DNA of 64,000 nt from Cohnella thailandensis (GTDB lineage: Bacteria > Bacillota > Bacilli > Paenibacillales > Paenibacillaceae): positions 1 through 64,000 of the forward strand of contig NZ_JACJVQ010000002.1 in assembly GCF_014212135.1 (NCBI RefSeq), written 5' to 3'. Position numbers and translations under genes: made by a program. Every line of letters starts with the position of its first letter. Position 1 is the first letter of the stretch. Below, in pieces: positions 9,720-18,144 of this stretch. The notes under the pieces are model-generated. The model did no database searches and was not told the origin of the DNA. It was given only the letters and a program-made list of their open reading frames with translations.

Positions 9720-11247
9720 GGTTGCTGCCTCCTTGATCTTCATGGGGAATAAGTCCGAGCTCCCTGGCGGCCAAGCGTATGCGATCGATCCCCGACTCGA
9801 TCTCTTTCTCGTCCAGATGAGCGAAGCCGAACAGCGCGGACGGCCGGTTCTCGCTATCCGATATTCGGTATTTCCCGCCGTCCTGCCAAGCGACGCCCCG
9901 CTCGCGGCTCCTCTCCCGCAGAAGCCGGTAGCTCGCTTCATCGCCTCTCCAATAGGCGAAGAGCGACAGCCCCGCGTCCGAAGGCACGATCTCGAACAGC
10001 TCCGCCAGCGATCCGTCAAGCCCGCGCTTTAATCTCTCCTGCAGCTTATGGAAAATCCGTCTCATTCGCCTCAAATGCCGATCGTAGCCGCCTTCCGCGA
10101 TCCAATCGGCCAGCGCGTTCTGCTCCGCGATTCCTTCCGGGTGCGGGTCGTACAGCCTCTTCGCTTGGATGAAGGAGTTTCTTAGCGCTTGCGGGAGCAC
10201 CGCGTAGCCGATTCGGACCTCGGATCTCATCGTCCGGGAGAAGCTTCCCACGTAGACAACCCTTCCTTCTCCGTCCAGGGACTTCAGCGGTTCGATCGGA
10301 CGCCCGCCCCAGCGGAAGTCGCTGTCGTAATCGTCCTCGACGATCCAGCTCCCGCGTCTCGCCGCCCACTCGAGCAGCTCCAGCCGGCGCTCCAGGCGAA
10401 GCACCGCCCCGGTAGGGAACTGGCGGGTTGGCGTGACGAAGAGAAGCTGCGCGTCCCAATCCCGCGGAAGGATGCCTTCTTCGTCGACTTCAGCCGGATG
10501 GAGCGACGCTCCGGTCGCCTGAACGGCGAAGCGAATGCCCGGGTACCCCGGATTCTCCATGACCGCCGCGCGTCCTTCTTCCAGCAGCAGTTGGGCAATA
10601 ATCGCGATCGCCTGCATGGATCCGCCCGTGATGACGATATCCTCGGCGGCGCAGCGGATCCCCCGCTCTCTCCCCAGTCTCTCCGCGAGGACTCGCCTTA
10701 GCCGGTAGCTGCCTTCCGTCGCCCAGTGGTTGTCCGCTATCGAACCGAGCCTTCTCCATTGGGCCGAGACGACGGACTTCCATTCCATGAAAGGGAACCC
10801 CTTCTCCCCCATGCCGCGAGGAACGAACGAAATCCCCTTGAAATTCGAGTCCGCCGCAGCCCCGCCGAACAGCTTGTCCGCTTCTCCCGCCACCCGTTCG
10901 CCCCACGCGGATAGGATCGGTTTCTGCGCGCAGGCTTCGGCCGTTTCTTCCGCTTCGGCCTGCCTCTCGCCGGTTGCCGGACGAATGGCGGACAACCCGT
11001 GCCTGCCCGACACGAAAGTGCCCTGGCCGATTCCCGTGCGCACGTATCCTTCCGCCGCCAGCATCTCGTAAGCGAGGCTGACGCTGCCGCGGGACAGGCG
11101 ATAAAGCTCGGCAAGCTGCCGAGTGGAAGGCAATCTCGCTCCCGGCTCCAGCAATCCGGACGTGATTCCTTCCCGAAGCGCCAGGTATAAAGCGAGGTGC
11201 TTGCTGCCGCACTCCTTCAAACGCGACTCGTACGGGACTTGGAACAC
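9712..11247 (-). CDS. MocR/GabR-family regulator lacking the PLP lysine
   Basis: Encodes a 511-residue fusion of an N-terminal GntR winged helix (residues ~1-80, LPSTRQLAELYRLSRGSVS) and a fold-type-I aminotransferase-like domain. Cofactor-pocket landmarks are present (NPGYPGIRFA, TPTRQFPTGAVL, DDYDSDFRW). However, the segment that normally reads GTFSK..., with the Schiff-base lysine, reads GSFSRTMRSEVRIGY, so Arg (CGG codon) replaces Lys. It should therefore not form the usual internal aldimine. The GTG start at 11247 sits 7 nt after AAGGGGG. The gene is divergent from the PNPOx-like gene at 11362, the typical arrangement in which such regulators control a B6-related neighbour. Confidence 0.9.
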   Translation of the reverse strand: MFQVPYESRLKECGSKHLALYLALREGITSGLLEPGARLPSTRQLAELYRLSRGSVSLAYEMLAAEGYVRTGIGQGTFVSGRHGLSAIRPATGERQAEAEETAEACAQKPILSAWGERVAGEADKLFGGAAADSNFKGISFVPRGMGEKGFPFMEWKSVVSAQWRRLGSIADNHWATEGSYRLRRVLAERLGRERGIRCAAEDIVITGGSMQAIAIIAQLLLEEGRAAVMENPGYPGIRFAVQATGASLHPAEVDEEGILPRDWDAQLLFVTPTRQFPTGAVLRLERRLELLEWAARRGSWIVEDDYDSDFRWGGRPIEPLKSLDGEGRVVYVGSFSRTMRSEVRIGYAVLPQALRNSFIQAKRLYDPHPEGIAEQNALADWIAEGGYDRHLRRMRRIFHKLQERLKRGLDGSLAELFEIVPSDAGLSLFAYWRGDEASYRLLRERSRERGVAWQDGGKYRISDSENRPSALFGFAHLDEKEIESGIDRIRLAARELGLIPHEDQGGSNHA

Positions 11248-11361
11248 GGCGGAGCCCCCTTTCGCAATGGCCTATTGTTTTTAATCATAATTGGATCTTT
11301 TTGTTTGTCAATCCAAGGTCTACACTAGAACCAATTTTACTTCAACTAGGGGGTCATTCGC
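11248..11361 (+). promoter_or_regulatory. Divergent MocR / PNPOx-like control region
   Basis: This short AT-rich intergenic region must hold both promoters. It contains an inverted repeat TTGGAT (11291-11296) / ATCCAA (11311-11316) and then GGTCTACACTAGAACC (11318-11332), which has GGT/ACC ends. Both are plausible operator half-sites for the adjacent MocR-type regulator. Exact -10/-35 elements are not clear. Confidence 0.4.
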
Positions 11362-11982
11362 ATGCGCAGAAAAGAATTCGAAGCGGCCGACTACGAAGAG
11401 ATCGAGCGGTTTCTTGCGGAACGGCATGATGGGGTGCTGACGTTTATCGGCGAGGACGGCTGGCCCAAGGCCGTTCCGCTGAATTTTGCCTATCTGGATG
11501 GTAAAACCTACTTCCACGGAAGCAAGCAAGGGGAGAAAATGAAGGGGCTGGCGGCCGATCCGAGGGCGGAATTCGTCGTTTACGAGGCTCATGCGTTCAT
11601 TCCTTCCTATTTTAGCGATCCGTATCTGGCCTGCCCGGCCACCGTCTTCTTCCGTTCCGTCCGGATGAGAGGCCGAGTGGAACAGGTGGAGGACGCAACC
11701 GAGAAGGCTCAGGCGCTTGGCGCCCTGCTTCGTTCCATGCAGCCGGAGGGGGGACATGCTCCCATCGATGCGGGCGATCCCAAATACGCGTCTTCCTTAA
11801 GAGGCGTGGCGGTCATGCGGCTGGATATCGAAGAGATCGCCGGCAAGTTCAAGTTCGGCCAGAACCTGTCCGAGCCCCGGCTGAACAAGGTTCTGCAGGG
11901 GCTTCGCGATCGCGACCGCCCCGGGGACGCCAGGACGATCGAGGAGATCGCCGCCCATCATCCCTCTTATCGAAACCCGTGA
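11362..11982 (+). CDS. Pyridoxamine 5'-phosphate oxidase-family flavoprotein
   Basis: Encodes a 206-residue split-beta-barrel (FMN-binding) protein of the PNPOx-like superfamily. The core runs HDGVLTFIGEDGWPKAVPLNFAYLDGKTYFHGSKQGEKM, a typical cofactor-binding opening, followed by FVVYEAHAFIPSY. It is not the classical PdxH enzyme, and its substrate is unknown. The ATG at 11362 follows a GGGGGT ribosome site. It is divergent from a MocR-type regulator, and that pairing commonly reflects local regulation. A role in vitamin B6 or flavin-linked detoxification is inference. Confidence 0.85.
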   Translation: MRRKEFEAADYEEIERFLAERHDGVLTFIGEDGWPKAVPLNFAYLDGKTYFHGSKQGEKMKGLAADPRAEFVVYEAHAFIPSYFSDPYLACPATVFFRSVRMRGRVEQVEDATEKAQALGALLRSMQPEGGHAPIDAGDPKYASSLRGVAVMRLDIEEIAGKFKFGQNLSEPRLNKVLQGLRDRDRPGDARTIEEIAAHHPSYRNP

Positions 11983-12011
11983 AATTTTCATGTGAAAAAG
12001 TCCACAATCCG

Positions 12012-12040
12012 ATGACGCTCTTCCTCCGATGGTGTATAAT
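12012..12040 (+). promoter_or_regulatory. Sigma-A promoter of the aminotransferase gene
   Basis: ATGACG (12012-12017) and a perfect TATAAT (12035-12040) are separated by 17 bp, about 65 bp upstream of the start codon. Confidence 0.6.
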
Positions 12041-12105
12041 AACTCCAAACGATCGGCGCCCCTTTAAAGCGCCATAACATGACCTGGTGGAAGGAAGCGA
12101 CAGTA

Positions 12106-13422
12106 ATGAACCCCCTCGCTCAGCAACTGAACGACACCATTCAGCGGGAGAACCCGCGTATCGCCGAGATGCTCTCCGGTATCGGGCGTCAGATTTATTT
12201 TCCTAAGGACGGTATTCTGAGCCAAAGCGCCGAAGCCAAAACGAAGGCGAACGTGTACAACGCGACGATCGGGATCGCGACCGAGAACGGAACGCCGATG
12301 CATCTGCAAGTCATTCAGGATAAACTGTCTGCCTTCAACCCGAAGGACATTTACGAATATGCGCCCCCCGCGGGCAAACCGGAACTGCGCACCGTATGGC
12401 GCGACAAGATGCTGAAGGAGAACCCTTCGGTCGTCGGCAAGGCGATCAGCCTTCCGATCGTGACGAACGCTCTCACGCACGGACTCAGCATCGTCGCCGA
12501 TCTGTTCGCCGATACCGACGATGCGGTCGTGCTTCCCGAGAAGAACTGGGAGAACTACGAGCTGACCTTCGGCATTCGCCGCGGCGCGGTCATGGTCGAG
12601 TATCCGCTCTACAACGAGCAGAACCGCTTCAACGCGGCGGGCTTGCGCGACGCCATTCTCTCCCAGAAAGATAAGGGCAAAGCGATCGTGCTGCTCAACT
12701 TCCCGAACAACCCGACCGGCTATACGCCGAACGCGGAGGACGGCCGCGCGATCGTAGCCGCCATCAAGGACGCGGCCGAGGCGGGAGTCAACGTCGTCGC
12801 CGTGACGGACGATGCGTACTTCGGCCTGTTCTTCGAAGATTCGCTGAAGGAATCGCTGTTCGGCCATCTGTGCGGACTGCACGAGCGCATTCTTCCGATC
12901 AAGGTCGACGGAGCGACCAAGGAAGAGTACGTCTGGGGCTTCCGCGTCGGCTTCATCACGTACGGCGGCCAATCGGCCGGCACGCTCGCCGCGCTGGAAC
13001 AGAAGACGCTCGGCATCGTTCGCGCGACGATCTCCAGCGGCCCGCACCCGTCGCAGACGTTCGTCCTCGACGCCCTCAAGTCTCCGGAGTTCGAGGCTCA
13101 GAAGGCCGAGAAGTTCGCGATCATGAAGGGACGCGCCAACCGCGTGAAGGAGCTGCTCGATAGCGGCAAGTACGGCAACGAATGGAGCTATTATCCGTTC
13201 AACTCCGGCTACTTCATGTGCCTCAAGCTAGAGACGGTTGACGCGGAAGCCGTTCGCCAGCGCCTCCTTAGCCAATACGGCGTCGGCACGATCGCCCTCG
13301 GCCAAACCGATCTTCGCGTCGCTTTCTCCTGCATGGAAGAATCGCAGCTTGAAGATCTGTTCGACCGGATCCACAGCGCGGTCCTGGACGTTAAAGCAGG
13401 CAACACTGCGGTAACGAAGTAA
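12106..13422 (+). CDS. Class I/II PLP-dependent aminotransferase
   Basis: Encodes a 438-residue cytoplasmic fold-type-I aminotransferase. Recognisable elements are NFPNNPTGY (cofactor/substrate loop), DDAYFGL (Asp contacting the PLP ring nitrogen), the candidate Schiff-base lysine in DGATKEEYVWGFRVGF, and a C-terminal RVAFS arginine motif for substrate carboxylate. This sequence type is found in Bacilli as a stand-alone aminotransferase with undefined amino donor. The ATG at 12106 follows GGAAGGA at about 10 nt; an in-frame ATG at 12079 lacks a site. It is monocistronic, with its own promoter and terminator. Confidence 0.88.
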   Translation: MNPLAQQLNDTIQRENPRIAEMLSGIGRQIYFPKDGILSQSAEAKTKANVYNATIGIATENGTPMHLQVIQDKLSAFNPKDIYEYAPPAGKPELRTVWRDKMLKENPSVVGKAISLPIVTNALTHGLSIVADLFADTDDAVVLPEKNWENYELTFGIRRGAVMVEYPLYNEQNRFNAAGLRDAILSQKDKGKAIVLLNFPNNPTGYTPNAEDGRAIVAAIKDAAEAGVNVVAVTDDAYFGLFFEDSLKESLFGHLCGLHERILPIKVDGATKEEYVWGFRVGFITYGGQSAGTLAALEQKTLGIVRATISSGPHPSQTFVLDALKSPEFEAQKAEKFAIMKGRANRVKELLDSGKYGNEWSYYPFNSGYFMCLKLETVDAEAVRQRLLSQYGVGTIALGQTDLRVAFSCMEESQLEDLFDRIHSAVLDVKAGNTAVTK

Positions 13423-13444
13423 GAACCAATCGTGCGATAAAGTT

Positions 13445-13469
13445 AAGAGCTGCCGGGGGGCAGCTCTTT
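13445..13469 (+). terminator. Terminator after the aminotransferase gene
   Basis: A perfect stem AAGAGCTGCC / GGCAGCTCTT with a short G-loop is followed by T-rich sequence. Confidence 0.9.
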
Positions 13470-13495
13470 TCTTATGCCTCATTAATAATTTAACG

Positions 13496-13762
13496 TCAAT
13501 AAGTTAACGTCGCTACCATGAGGATTATTATGGGCAGAAGCGAGATTCCTACTCCGGACAACGCAAGTAATTTATGCAGGAGAACCGAAGAACAACTAAT
13601 CACATAAACGCTAATTAGAACCGCTGCACCGACAAAGAATAGATACATGCCGAACCAATCGCCCAAAGACTCGTCGAATAGAGACTCTGCAAATAGGATC
13701 CCCAGACCGACCATCGATAGGGCGAGGCAAGGAATCCGGCTATTAATCTGGAATAGTACCAA
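13496..13762 (-). CDS. Possible small membrane protein, unknown
   Basis: An 88-codon frame encodes three hydrophobic segments (for example MVGLGILFAESLF and the C-terminal GVGISLLPIIILMVATL). The only start near the 5' end is a TTG without a clear ribosome site. The upstream DNA looks like repeat or decayed sequence, so this may be the tail of a broken gene. I do not recognise a family. Confidence 0.35.
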   Translation of the reverse strand: MVLFQINSRIPCLALSMVGLGILFAESLFDESLGDWFGMYLFFVGAAVLISVYVISCSSVLLHKLLALSGVGISLLPIIILMVATLTY

Positions 13763-13825
13763 CTATTTATGGTACCCGTTTGCGTTCGGCGCGAAGCTTT
13801 GCAAGGTGTCTTGAAGCACTCGGCA

Positions 13826-14014
13826 GCTCTAACGGACATCACAGCACCTTAAACGCAACAAAATGACTATTTTCAACTCTAACGGAAATGAGCGACCTTT
13901 AAAAGCACAAAAACCCTGTTTATCCACCCAGTTCTCTATCTAAGGGTCGCTCATTTCCGTTAAACCTGAAATTGGGCTTACGAGACCGAATAAGGGTTCG
14001 CCATTTCCGTTAGA
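13826..14014. repeat. Dispersed-type 'AACGGAAATGAGCGACC' repeat cluster
   Basis: TCTAACGGAAATGAGCGACC (13878-13897) is inverted at 13945-13962 (GGTCGCTCATTTCCGTTA) and again, diverged, at 13996-14014 (GGTTCGCCATTTCCGTTAG). A related CTCTAACGGACATCACAG lies at 13829-13846. The ~50 bp separating the inverted arms makes a large stem-loop possible. This resembles short interspersed repeats I associate with Paenibacillus genomes. No gene lies between 13763 and 14039. Confidence 0.7.
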
Positions 14015-14039
14015 AAATGCCGTTGACCTACTTACCGCC

Positions 14040-14600
14040 TCATTCCTCCCACAATCTCACCACAGTAACCAATTTAGAGTTTTCGAATTCCAGTTTATTA
14101 ACGTCCGGCATCGATGTCGATTTCCAGAAGTCATAGCGATAGGACTTATCGAAGAAATTCAAGATCAACGTCATGATATCTCCGTGAGTGCCGATGGCTA
14201 TCTTCTGTCCTTCATAATTCCGTAGAATGCCAAGGAAGGACTGAATCGCCCTCTGTTGTGCGGCCAAGGAGGATTCTCCTTCCGGGAAAGCGAAATCGAA
14301 ATCCTGGTAAACCTTGAATTTCGCTTCTCTAAAGAGCCGATCGGGAATGATCCCGATGCTTCTCTCTCTCAGGTCTTCGAATAGAAGAATCTCCTTCTCC
14401 CCGGCAGCATCCTTTATCGTCTGGATCGCTCGTTCATAGGGACTCGATACGAAGATGTCTATATTCTCATTCCGCAAAAGGGAGCCTACCTTCAAAGCAT
14501 CTTCCGCCCCTTTGCCGGATAGGCCTCTGGATCGCTCTTGGCCTTCTACATAGGGGGATTCCGCATGCCTTACCAAGTAAACGGTTGTTCTTTTCTCCAA
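14040..14600 (-). CDS. Histidine phosphatase (phosphoglycerate mutase-like) family protein
   Basis: Encodes 186 residues with the branch-1 histidine phosphatase signature LVRHAES near the N-terminus (the phospho-accepting His), a second catalytic SSPYERAIQT region and the C-terminal GTHGD histidine. Length fits small GpmB/CobC-like phosphatases. The natural substrate cannot be assigned. The TTG start at 14600 follows AGAAGGGAT at about 7 nt. It heads a run of minus-strand genes whose composition is more AT-rich than the flanking core genes. Confidence 0.85.
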   Translation of the reverse strand: MEKRTTVYLVRHAESPYVEGQERSRGLSGKGAEDALKVGSLLRNENIDIFVSSPYERAIQTIKDAAGEKEILLFEDLRERSIGIIPDRLFREAKFKVYQDFDFAFPEGESSLAAQQRAIQSFLGILRNYEGQKIAIGTHGDIMTLILNFFDKSYRYDFWKSTSMPDVNKLEFENSKLVTVVRLWEE

Positions 14601-14612
14601 GCTTTATCCCTT

Positions 14613-14864
14613 CTATCGGTTGCTAACTAAAGCATGTATCTTCTCCGACAAACTATCCCAGTCGATGCTGTACCCGATATTCAGTCCCCATCCAGCTGAC
14701 CGTAGATCATCCCTTAATTCGATAAGTTCATTGATTTCCGCATTATCCAAATTTGTATTTGGAAAACCCGTAAATGTTGAATATCTTCTCGATCTGATAA
14801 CTGATCGCGCCTTCCAATTGAACCAAGTCGCTCTGAAGCGTCTAAAGAGAGAGCAAGAAACCAT
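14613..14864 (-). CDS. Hypothetical protein, start uncertain
   Basis: An open frame ends 13 nt before the histidine phosphatase gene. The C-terminal half (NTNLDNAEINELIELRDDL... to KIHALVSNR) looks protein-like, while the N-terminal part is Arg-rich and less convincing. The ATG at 14864 has AAGGAAG a few nt upstream. A better ribosome site (AAAGGAG) precedes an ATG at 14897 in a different frame that ends early. This may therefore be a frameshifted gene. I do not recognise the family. Confidence 0.4.
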   Translation of the reverse strand: MVSCSLFRRFRATWFNWKARSVIRSRRYSTFTGFPNTNLDNAEINELIELRDDLRSAGWGLNIGYSIDWDSLSEKIHALVSNR

Positions 14865-14877
14865 TTCTTCCTTTTCA

Positions 14878-15633
14878 TCAGGTCTCCTTTGAACTCTCCC
14901 CAGAGTATACCTCAAGAGCTATCTTTACGATCTCCTTATCGATTCCGCTCGCTTTCTGTATTCGATCGGCCCATTCTTCTATGCTGCTCAGCGGATTTTC
15001 AACCTTCAAGCCCTCGTTTGAGCTTATCATGCTTGAATAGTTATCGAACTCCCAATGCAGAACTTGATTCCCTTGGAAAATCCGTTTCTCAACGAGAGGA
15101 CTATAAAAAATCCGCTGAGTTTTCTGCCCGGCTTCCATTAGTTCTTGTCCTCTAACCGGGTTCAACCTAAATTCTTGGCGAGATTCTTTACCGTTCAGTC
15201 TTCGATAAGCAACCATGAGCTTATTCGGATGGACGTTAAGCTTTATATCCGCACCAGGGAAAAAGCCTTTCAAGTATTCCTCGGAATAATCTTCATGCTC
15301 CTTATCCATCAGGATGGGCTCGATCCATTGGTCCCCAAGCTCGCAGAGGTATTTATTTCCTTCGCCATTCCTAACGACCACCGCAACATGCGAGTCCGGA
15401 GTTAGTACCGCGTAACTATCGAGTTTTTCCCGCTTAAACTCATCGATCAGCCAGATGGCCAAATCAAAACAATTGCCCGACGTTCCGTATTTCTCCCGAT
15501 GTTCTTTCATTAAGTCGACGGTTCTTTGTTTTCTTGCGGAATCGATCGTGCTGTACCAAGCTTTCGTTAAGGTCTCCATGGGAAAATCGTTGAATCTGCT
15601 CCAAACTCGGAGTACATCCTCGGTAGCCCGCAT
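14878..15633 (-). CDS. Papain-fold, NAT/transglutaminase-like protein (unknown function)
   Basis: Encodes 251 residues. A Cys-His-Asp order typical of thiol acyltransferases and transglutaminase-like enzymes is visible: GNCFDLAIWLIDEF (candidate nucleophile Cys at a helix start), then SHVAVVVRN (His on a strand), then CELGDQWIEPIL (Asp). The rest is unassigned. The ATG at 15633 has GGAGG at 8 nt. The catalytic triad is my reading of motif order, not an alignment. It could also be an inactive relative. Confidence 0.6.
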   Translation of the reverse strand: MRATEDVLRVWSRFNDFPMETLTKAWYSTIDSARKQRTVDLMKEHREKYGTSGNCFDLAIWLIDEFKREKLDSYAVLTPDSHVAVVVRNGEGNKYLCELGDQWIEPILMDKEHEDYSEEYLKGFFPGADIKLNVHPNKLMVAYRRLNGKESRQEFRLNPVRGQELMEAGQKTQRIFYSPLVEKRIFQGNQVLHWEFDNYSSMISSNEGLKVENPLSSIEEWADRIQKASGIDKEIVKIALEVYSGESSKET

Positions 15634-15663
15634 GTTTCGTTCCTCCCCGCAACTATTGCGTTG

Positions 15664-16302
15664 TCATGCCCTCACCGAATCCATCGTTTCATTGACGATT
15701 CGAACCATCGCGTCTACGGCATTGATCGGACTTCGATACTCGATCCGAAGCACATGCCGATCAAACTCATAGAAAATAACTCCGGAGAAAACAGAATCGT
15801 CATTAAATTGATTGTGTTTGCCTCTTAAGCCGCCAAGCGAAGTAGTCTCGACAAACTCACCGAAAAAAGAGTCCTCGTGGTCCTGTATCTCCTGGGCTAC
15901 TGCATCGTCCAAAGTCGAATCCTCTATCACTTTATATGATAACATTGCTTCTCCCGACAAGTCTTTCGTAAAGACGGCTTTCTTGCCCTCTATCGCAGGT
16001 TCGCCCATACTCGTTCGTACCGCGAAAGTCACCCCATAGGGTTCGATCGTGTATTCCGTTCCATCGAATATCGCCGTCTCGTGCTCCATCGTGGTTTCCA
16101 ACTTAACGGCGTCTCCGACCACAACCGAAAAATCCTCCGTTTCCGGCTCTTGAGCTTCTGGCTCAGGCGTATGACTTACTTCTACTTCGATAGTTGCAGA
16201 CGCATGCGGCGTTTGTTCGGCTTCGTTCGACTGCTCCGTACACCCGGCAAACATCATAGCGAATACGACGACAAGCAGCGTTGGTCCCCAGCCTTTTCCC
16301 AT
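15664..16302 (-). CDS. Putative lipoprotein
   Basis: Encodes 212 residues. A hydrophobic signal ends in a lipobox (MMFAGC), so it should be lipid-anchored on the outer face of the membrane. A Glu/Pro-rich linker follows, then a ~150-residue compact domain of unknown family. The ATG at 16302 follows GGAGAATCG. It lies 30 nt upstream of the NAT-like gene on the same strand, so the two may be co-transcribed. Confidence 0.75.
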   Translation of the reverse strand: MGKGWGPTLLVVVFAMMFAGCTEQSNEAEQTPHASATIEVEVSHTPEPEAQEPETEDFSVVVGDAVKLETTMEHETAIFDGTEYTIEPYGVTFAVRTSMGEPAIEGKKAVFTKDLSGEAMLSYKVIEDSTLDDAVAQEIQDHEDSFFGEFVETTSLGGLRGKHNQFNDDSVFSGVIFYEFDRHVLRIEYRSPINAVDAMVRIVNETMDSVRA

Positions 16303-16404
16303 TACTTCGATTCTCCTTCATCCAACAATTTCGGTAATAACCTTAATTGTTAGACGTTGGAAATTGGAGTAAAGTTCCAGACGGCTTTAGAGGGAACAAA
16401 ATCT

Positions 16405-16791
16405 TTAATATAAATTAACCTTTTCCCTTATGCTCAGGTTCAACTCGCCGTTTTCATGAATGGATTCGATATCGATATTTGCTTTCCCGGAATAGCCGCG
16501 TTCGATGTATCCGATAATAATTTCCGATTGTTTTCTTTGATTTGCTTCATAGATAAGGTTAATGCTCGCCTCGCCAAAGTTTTCAGGACGTATCTTAATC
16601 GTTTTCTTGGACTTCGATTTCATATCCACGACCGTAGGTCCACCTGGATAATCAATGATAAGGTTATCGATTTCTTTATCGACTTTATTATGGATTGTGA
16701 TTTTAAATCCATCGTGTTCTTCCGCTTTTACAATCAGAAAGACGAATAAAACCAATAAAAAGAACGATGCAAAGATTGCTATTTTCTTCAT
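16405..16791 (-). CDS. Hypothetical membrane-anchored protein
   Basis: Encodes 128 residues with an N-terminal hydrophobic segment (IFASFFLLVLFVFLIV) acting as signal or anchor and a predicted extracellular beta-rich remainder. It starts 1 nt after the stop of the lipoprotein gene at 16793, so the two form an operon. AT-rich. The family is not recognised. Confidence 0.65.
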   Translation of the reverse strand: MKKIAIFASFFLLVLFVFLIVKAEEHDGFKITIHNKVDKEIDNLIIDYPGGPTVVDMKSKSKKTIKIRPENFGEASINLIYEANQRKQSEIIIGYIERGYSGKANIDIESIHENGELNLSIREKVNLY

Positions 16792-16792
16792 T

Positions 16793-17275
16793 CTACTCCC
16801 CTATCTTTTCGATGGACCTTATCGCATTAATTGCGTTAATATCCTCATAAACTCTTTCTCCTTCGACTACCGTCATATAAATTCCGTAATCTTCGCTATA
16901 TATCGATTGGAGATCTTGCAGTTCTTTGGATAGTTTGATGGTGTACTCGTTGCCGCCTTTGACCGTCTTGATGTTGAACATAGCTCCCGTCGTATTCCCA
17001 ATGTCAAACCAGGCTGAAATTCTTGTAAAGGAAAACTTCCCGTTCGACTCTGCTAACTCACCTAAAGAGTAAACATCTTTCGACTGTCGAATCAGAACGA
17101 TTGTCTCGTCCGAGTCCAAGACTAATTCCAGAAAAGATTCATTTACGTATGATTCCTTAGCAGCATAATGTTGAATGGCTTGCTCCTTCGTATCGAAAAA
17201 ATTCAATTGCGGTTTTTCTTCTTTGTTACATGCAGTAATGAGGAGTAATAAAACGAGAGATAGCAGTTTTCTCAT
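16793..17275 (-). CDS. Putative lipoprotein
   Basis: Encodes 160 residues. A short Lys-Leu-rich signal ends in the lipobox LITAC, predicting a lipid-anchored extracytoplasmic protein. No domain is recognised. It is the first gene of a tight two-gene unit with the membrane-anchored protein at 16405-16791. AT-rich relative to core genes. Confidence 0.7.
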   Translation of the reverse strand: MRKLLSLVLLLLITACNKEEKPQLNFFDTKEQAIQHYAAKESYVNESFLELVLDSDETIVLIRQSKDVYSLGELAESNGKFSFTRISAWFDIGNTTGAMFNIKTVKGGNEYTIKLSKELQDLQSIYSEDYGIYMTVVEGERVYEDINAINAIRSIEKIGE

Positions 17276-17299
17276 GAATATCCCCTATACATCTATTAG

Positions 17300-17567
17300 C
17301 TAAACGCCAAACTGTCTTAAATGATGGTCTAGATGTTTATATATGCCCTTCCTCCATTCTTCTGGAGAAAATTTGCCGAAAAAAGGATGCGGTTGGGTTG
17401 TACATTTCTCGGGTCCATTAATTTGAAACGTGGTTATTTTTCGAATTAGTTTTTCTTTTTCCACATTAAAATCTCTTTCATCTACAATCATGATATTTGG
17501 AATCGTGGACTTGTTTGATACGAATAATAATTTCGTTTGTATGATAGGGTTCGAATATGCTATTCAT
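17300..17567 (-). pseudogene. DUF1569/DinB-like gene with internal deletion and frameshift
   Basis: An ATG at 17567 with a strong AGGAGG reads MNSIFEPYHTNEIIIRIKQ, a typical DUF1569 N-terminus, then quickly meets a stop. In another frame the C-terminal part of the same family follows (NKSTIPNIMIVDERDF, then HPFFGKFSPEEWRKG and YKHLDHHLRQFGV) and ends at 17300. The middle of the usual ~150-residue protein is missing. Start and end are intact, so this is one gene that lost its centre. Confidence 0.7.
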
Positions 17568-17640
17568 TAGTCCTCCTAAAAAAAGTTTTTCTTGTTCTGA
17601 TTTCCTATTTCGTTTCTGTATCTCTATCCACGACATCAGG

Positions 17641-18139
17641 CTAATAGCATTCCTTAAATCTATTCATCCCTGCGTACACTAAATCGATTCTCAAATGAAA
17701 AGTTTTTATTCGTCTTCCAACTTCATTTTCAAACTCCTTAACAAACTGTAATACTTTAGGTTTTTCTTCCCAATATGACATAGCATGCTGTCCGCCAGCA
17801 GGCATATTCCACCAGTCTAGAAACGAATTCCAAACCTTATAACATGCCTTGCTTAATTCCGAATCAAGTGCATCAAAATTTGGGAATCCTAAGAATATCG
17901 GCTTTTCACTTGTCTTTTTTATATGGCTCTAGTTCCAATAAGTTATCCATTGGTTTCTTAAGTTCTGAATTTCGTGGTTATCAAGATTAATTTTTTCAGT
18001 CGACCATACATTCATTTCAGGCTCAAATAAACCAAAAGAACCCCCAACATTAATTATAAAATTCAATTCAATATCACTCGAAATCGTTACTGTCCATGAA
18101 CGTGGATCTTGATTTGTTTTTTCCTTTCTCTGCTACAAT
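17641..18139 (-). pseudogene. Disrupted gene of unknown function next to the cassette array
   Basis: A minus-strand frame from about 18139 to a stop at 17641 gives protein-like sequence (DPRSWTVTISSDIELNF, VGGSFGLFEPEMNVW, then IFLGFPNFDALDSEL and FLDWWNMPAGGQHAM). It is interrupted by an in-frame TAG at 17929-17931 and lacks a start codon: it begins where the decayed cassette repeat ends. I read it as one gene truncated at its 5' end and carrying a nonsense mutation. The family is unknown. Two separate small genes are a weaker alternative. Confidence 0.55.
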
Positions 18140-18144
18140 CCCAC

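Noticed and set aside
12064..13047. Long minus-strand frame opposite the aminotransferase
   Set aside because: GC-rich shadow frame; the aminotransferase has full motif support.
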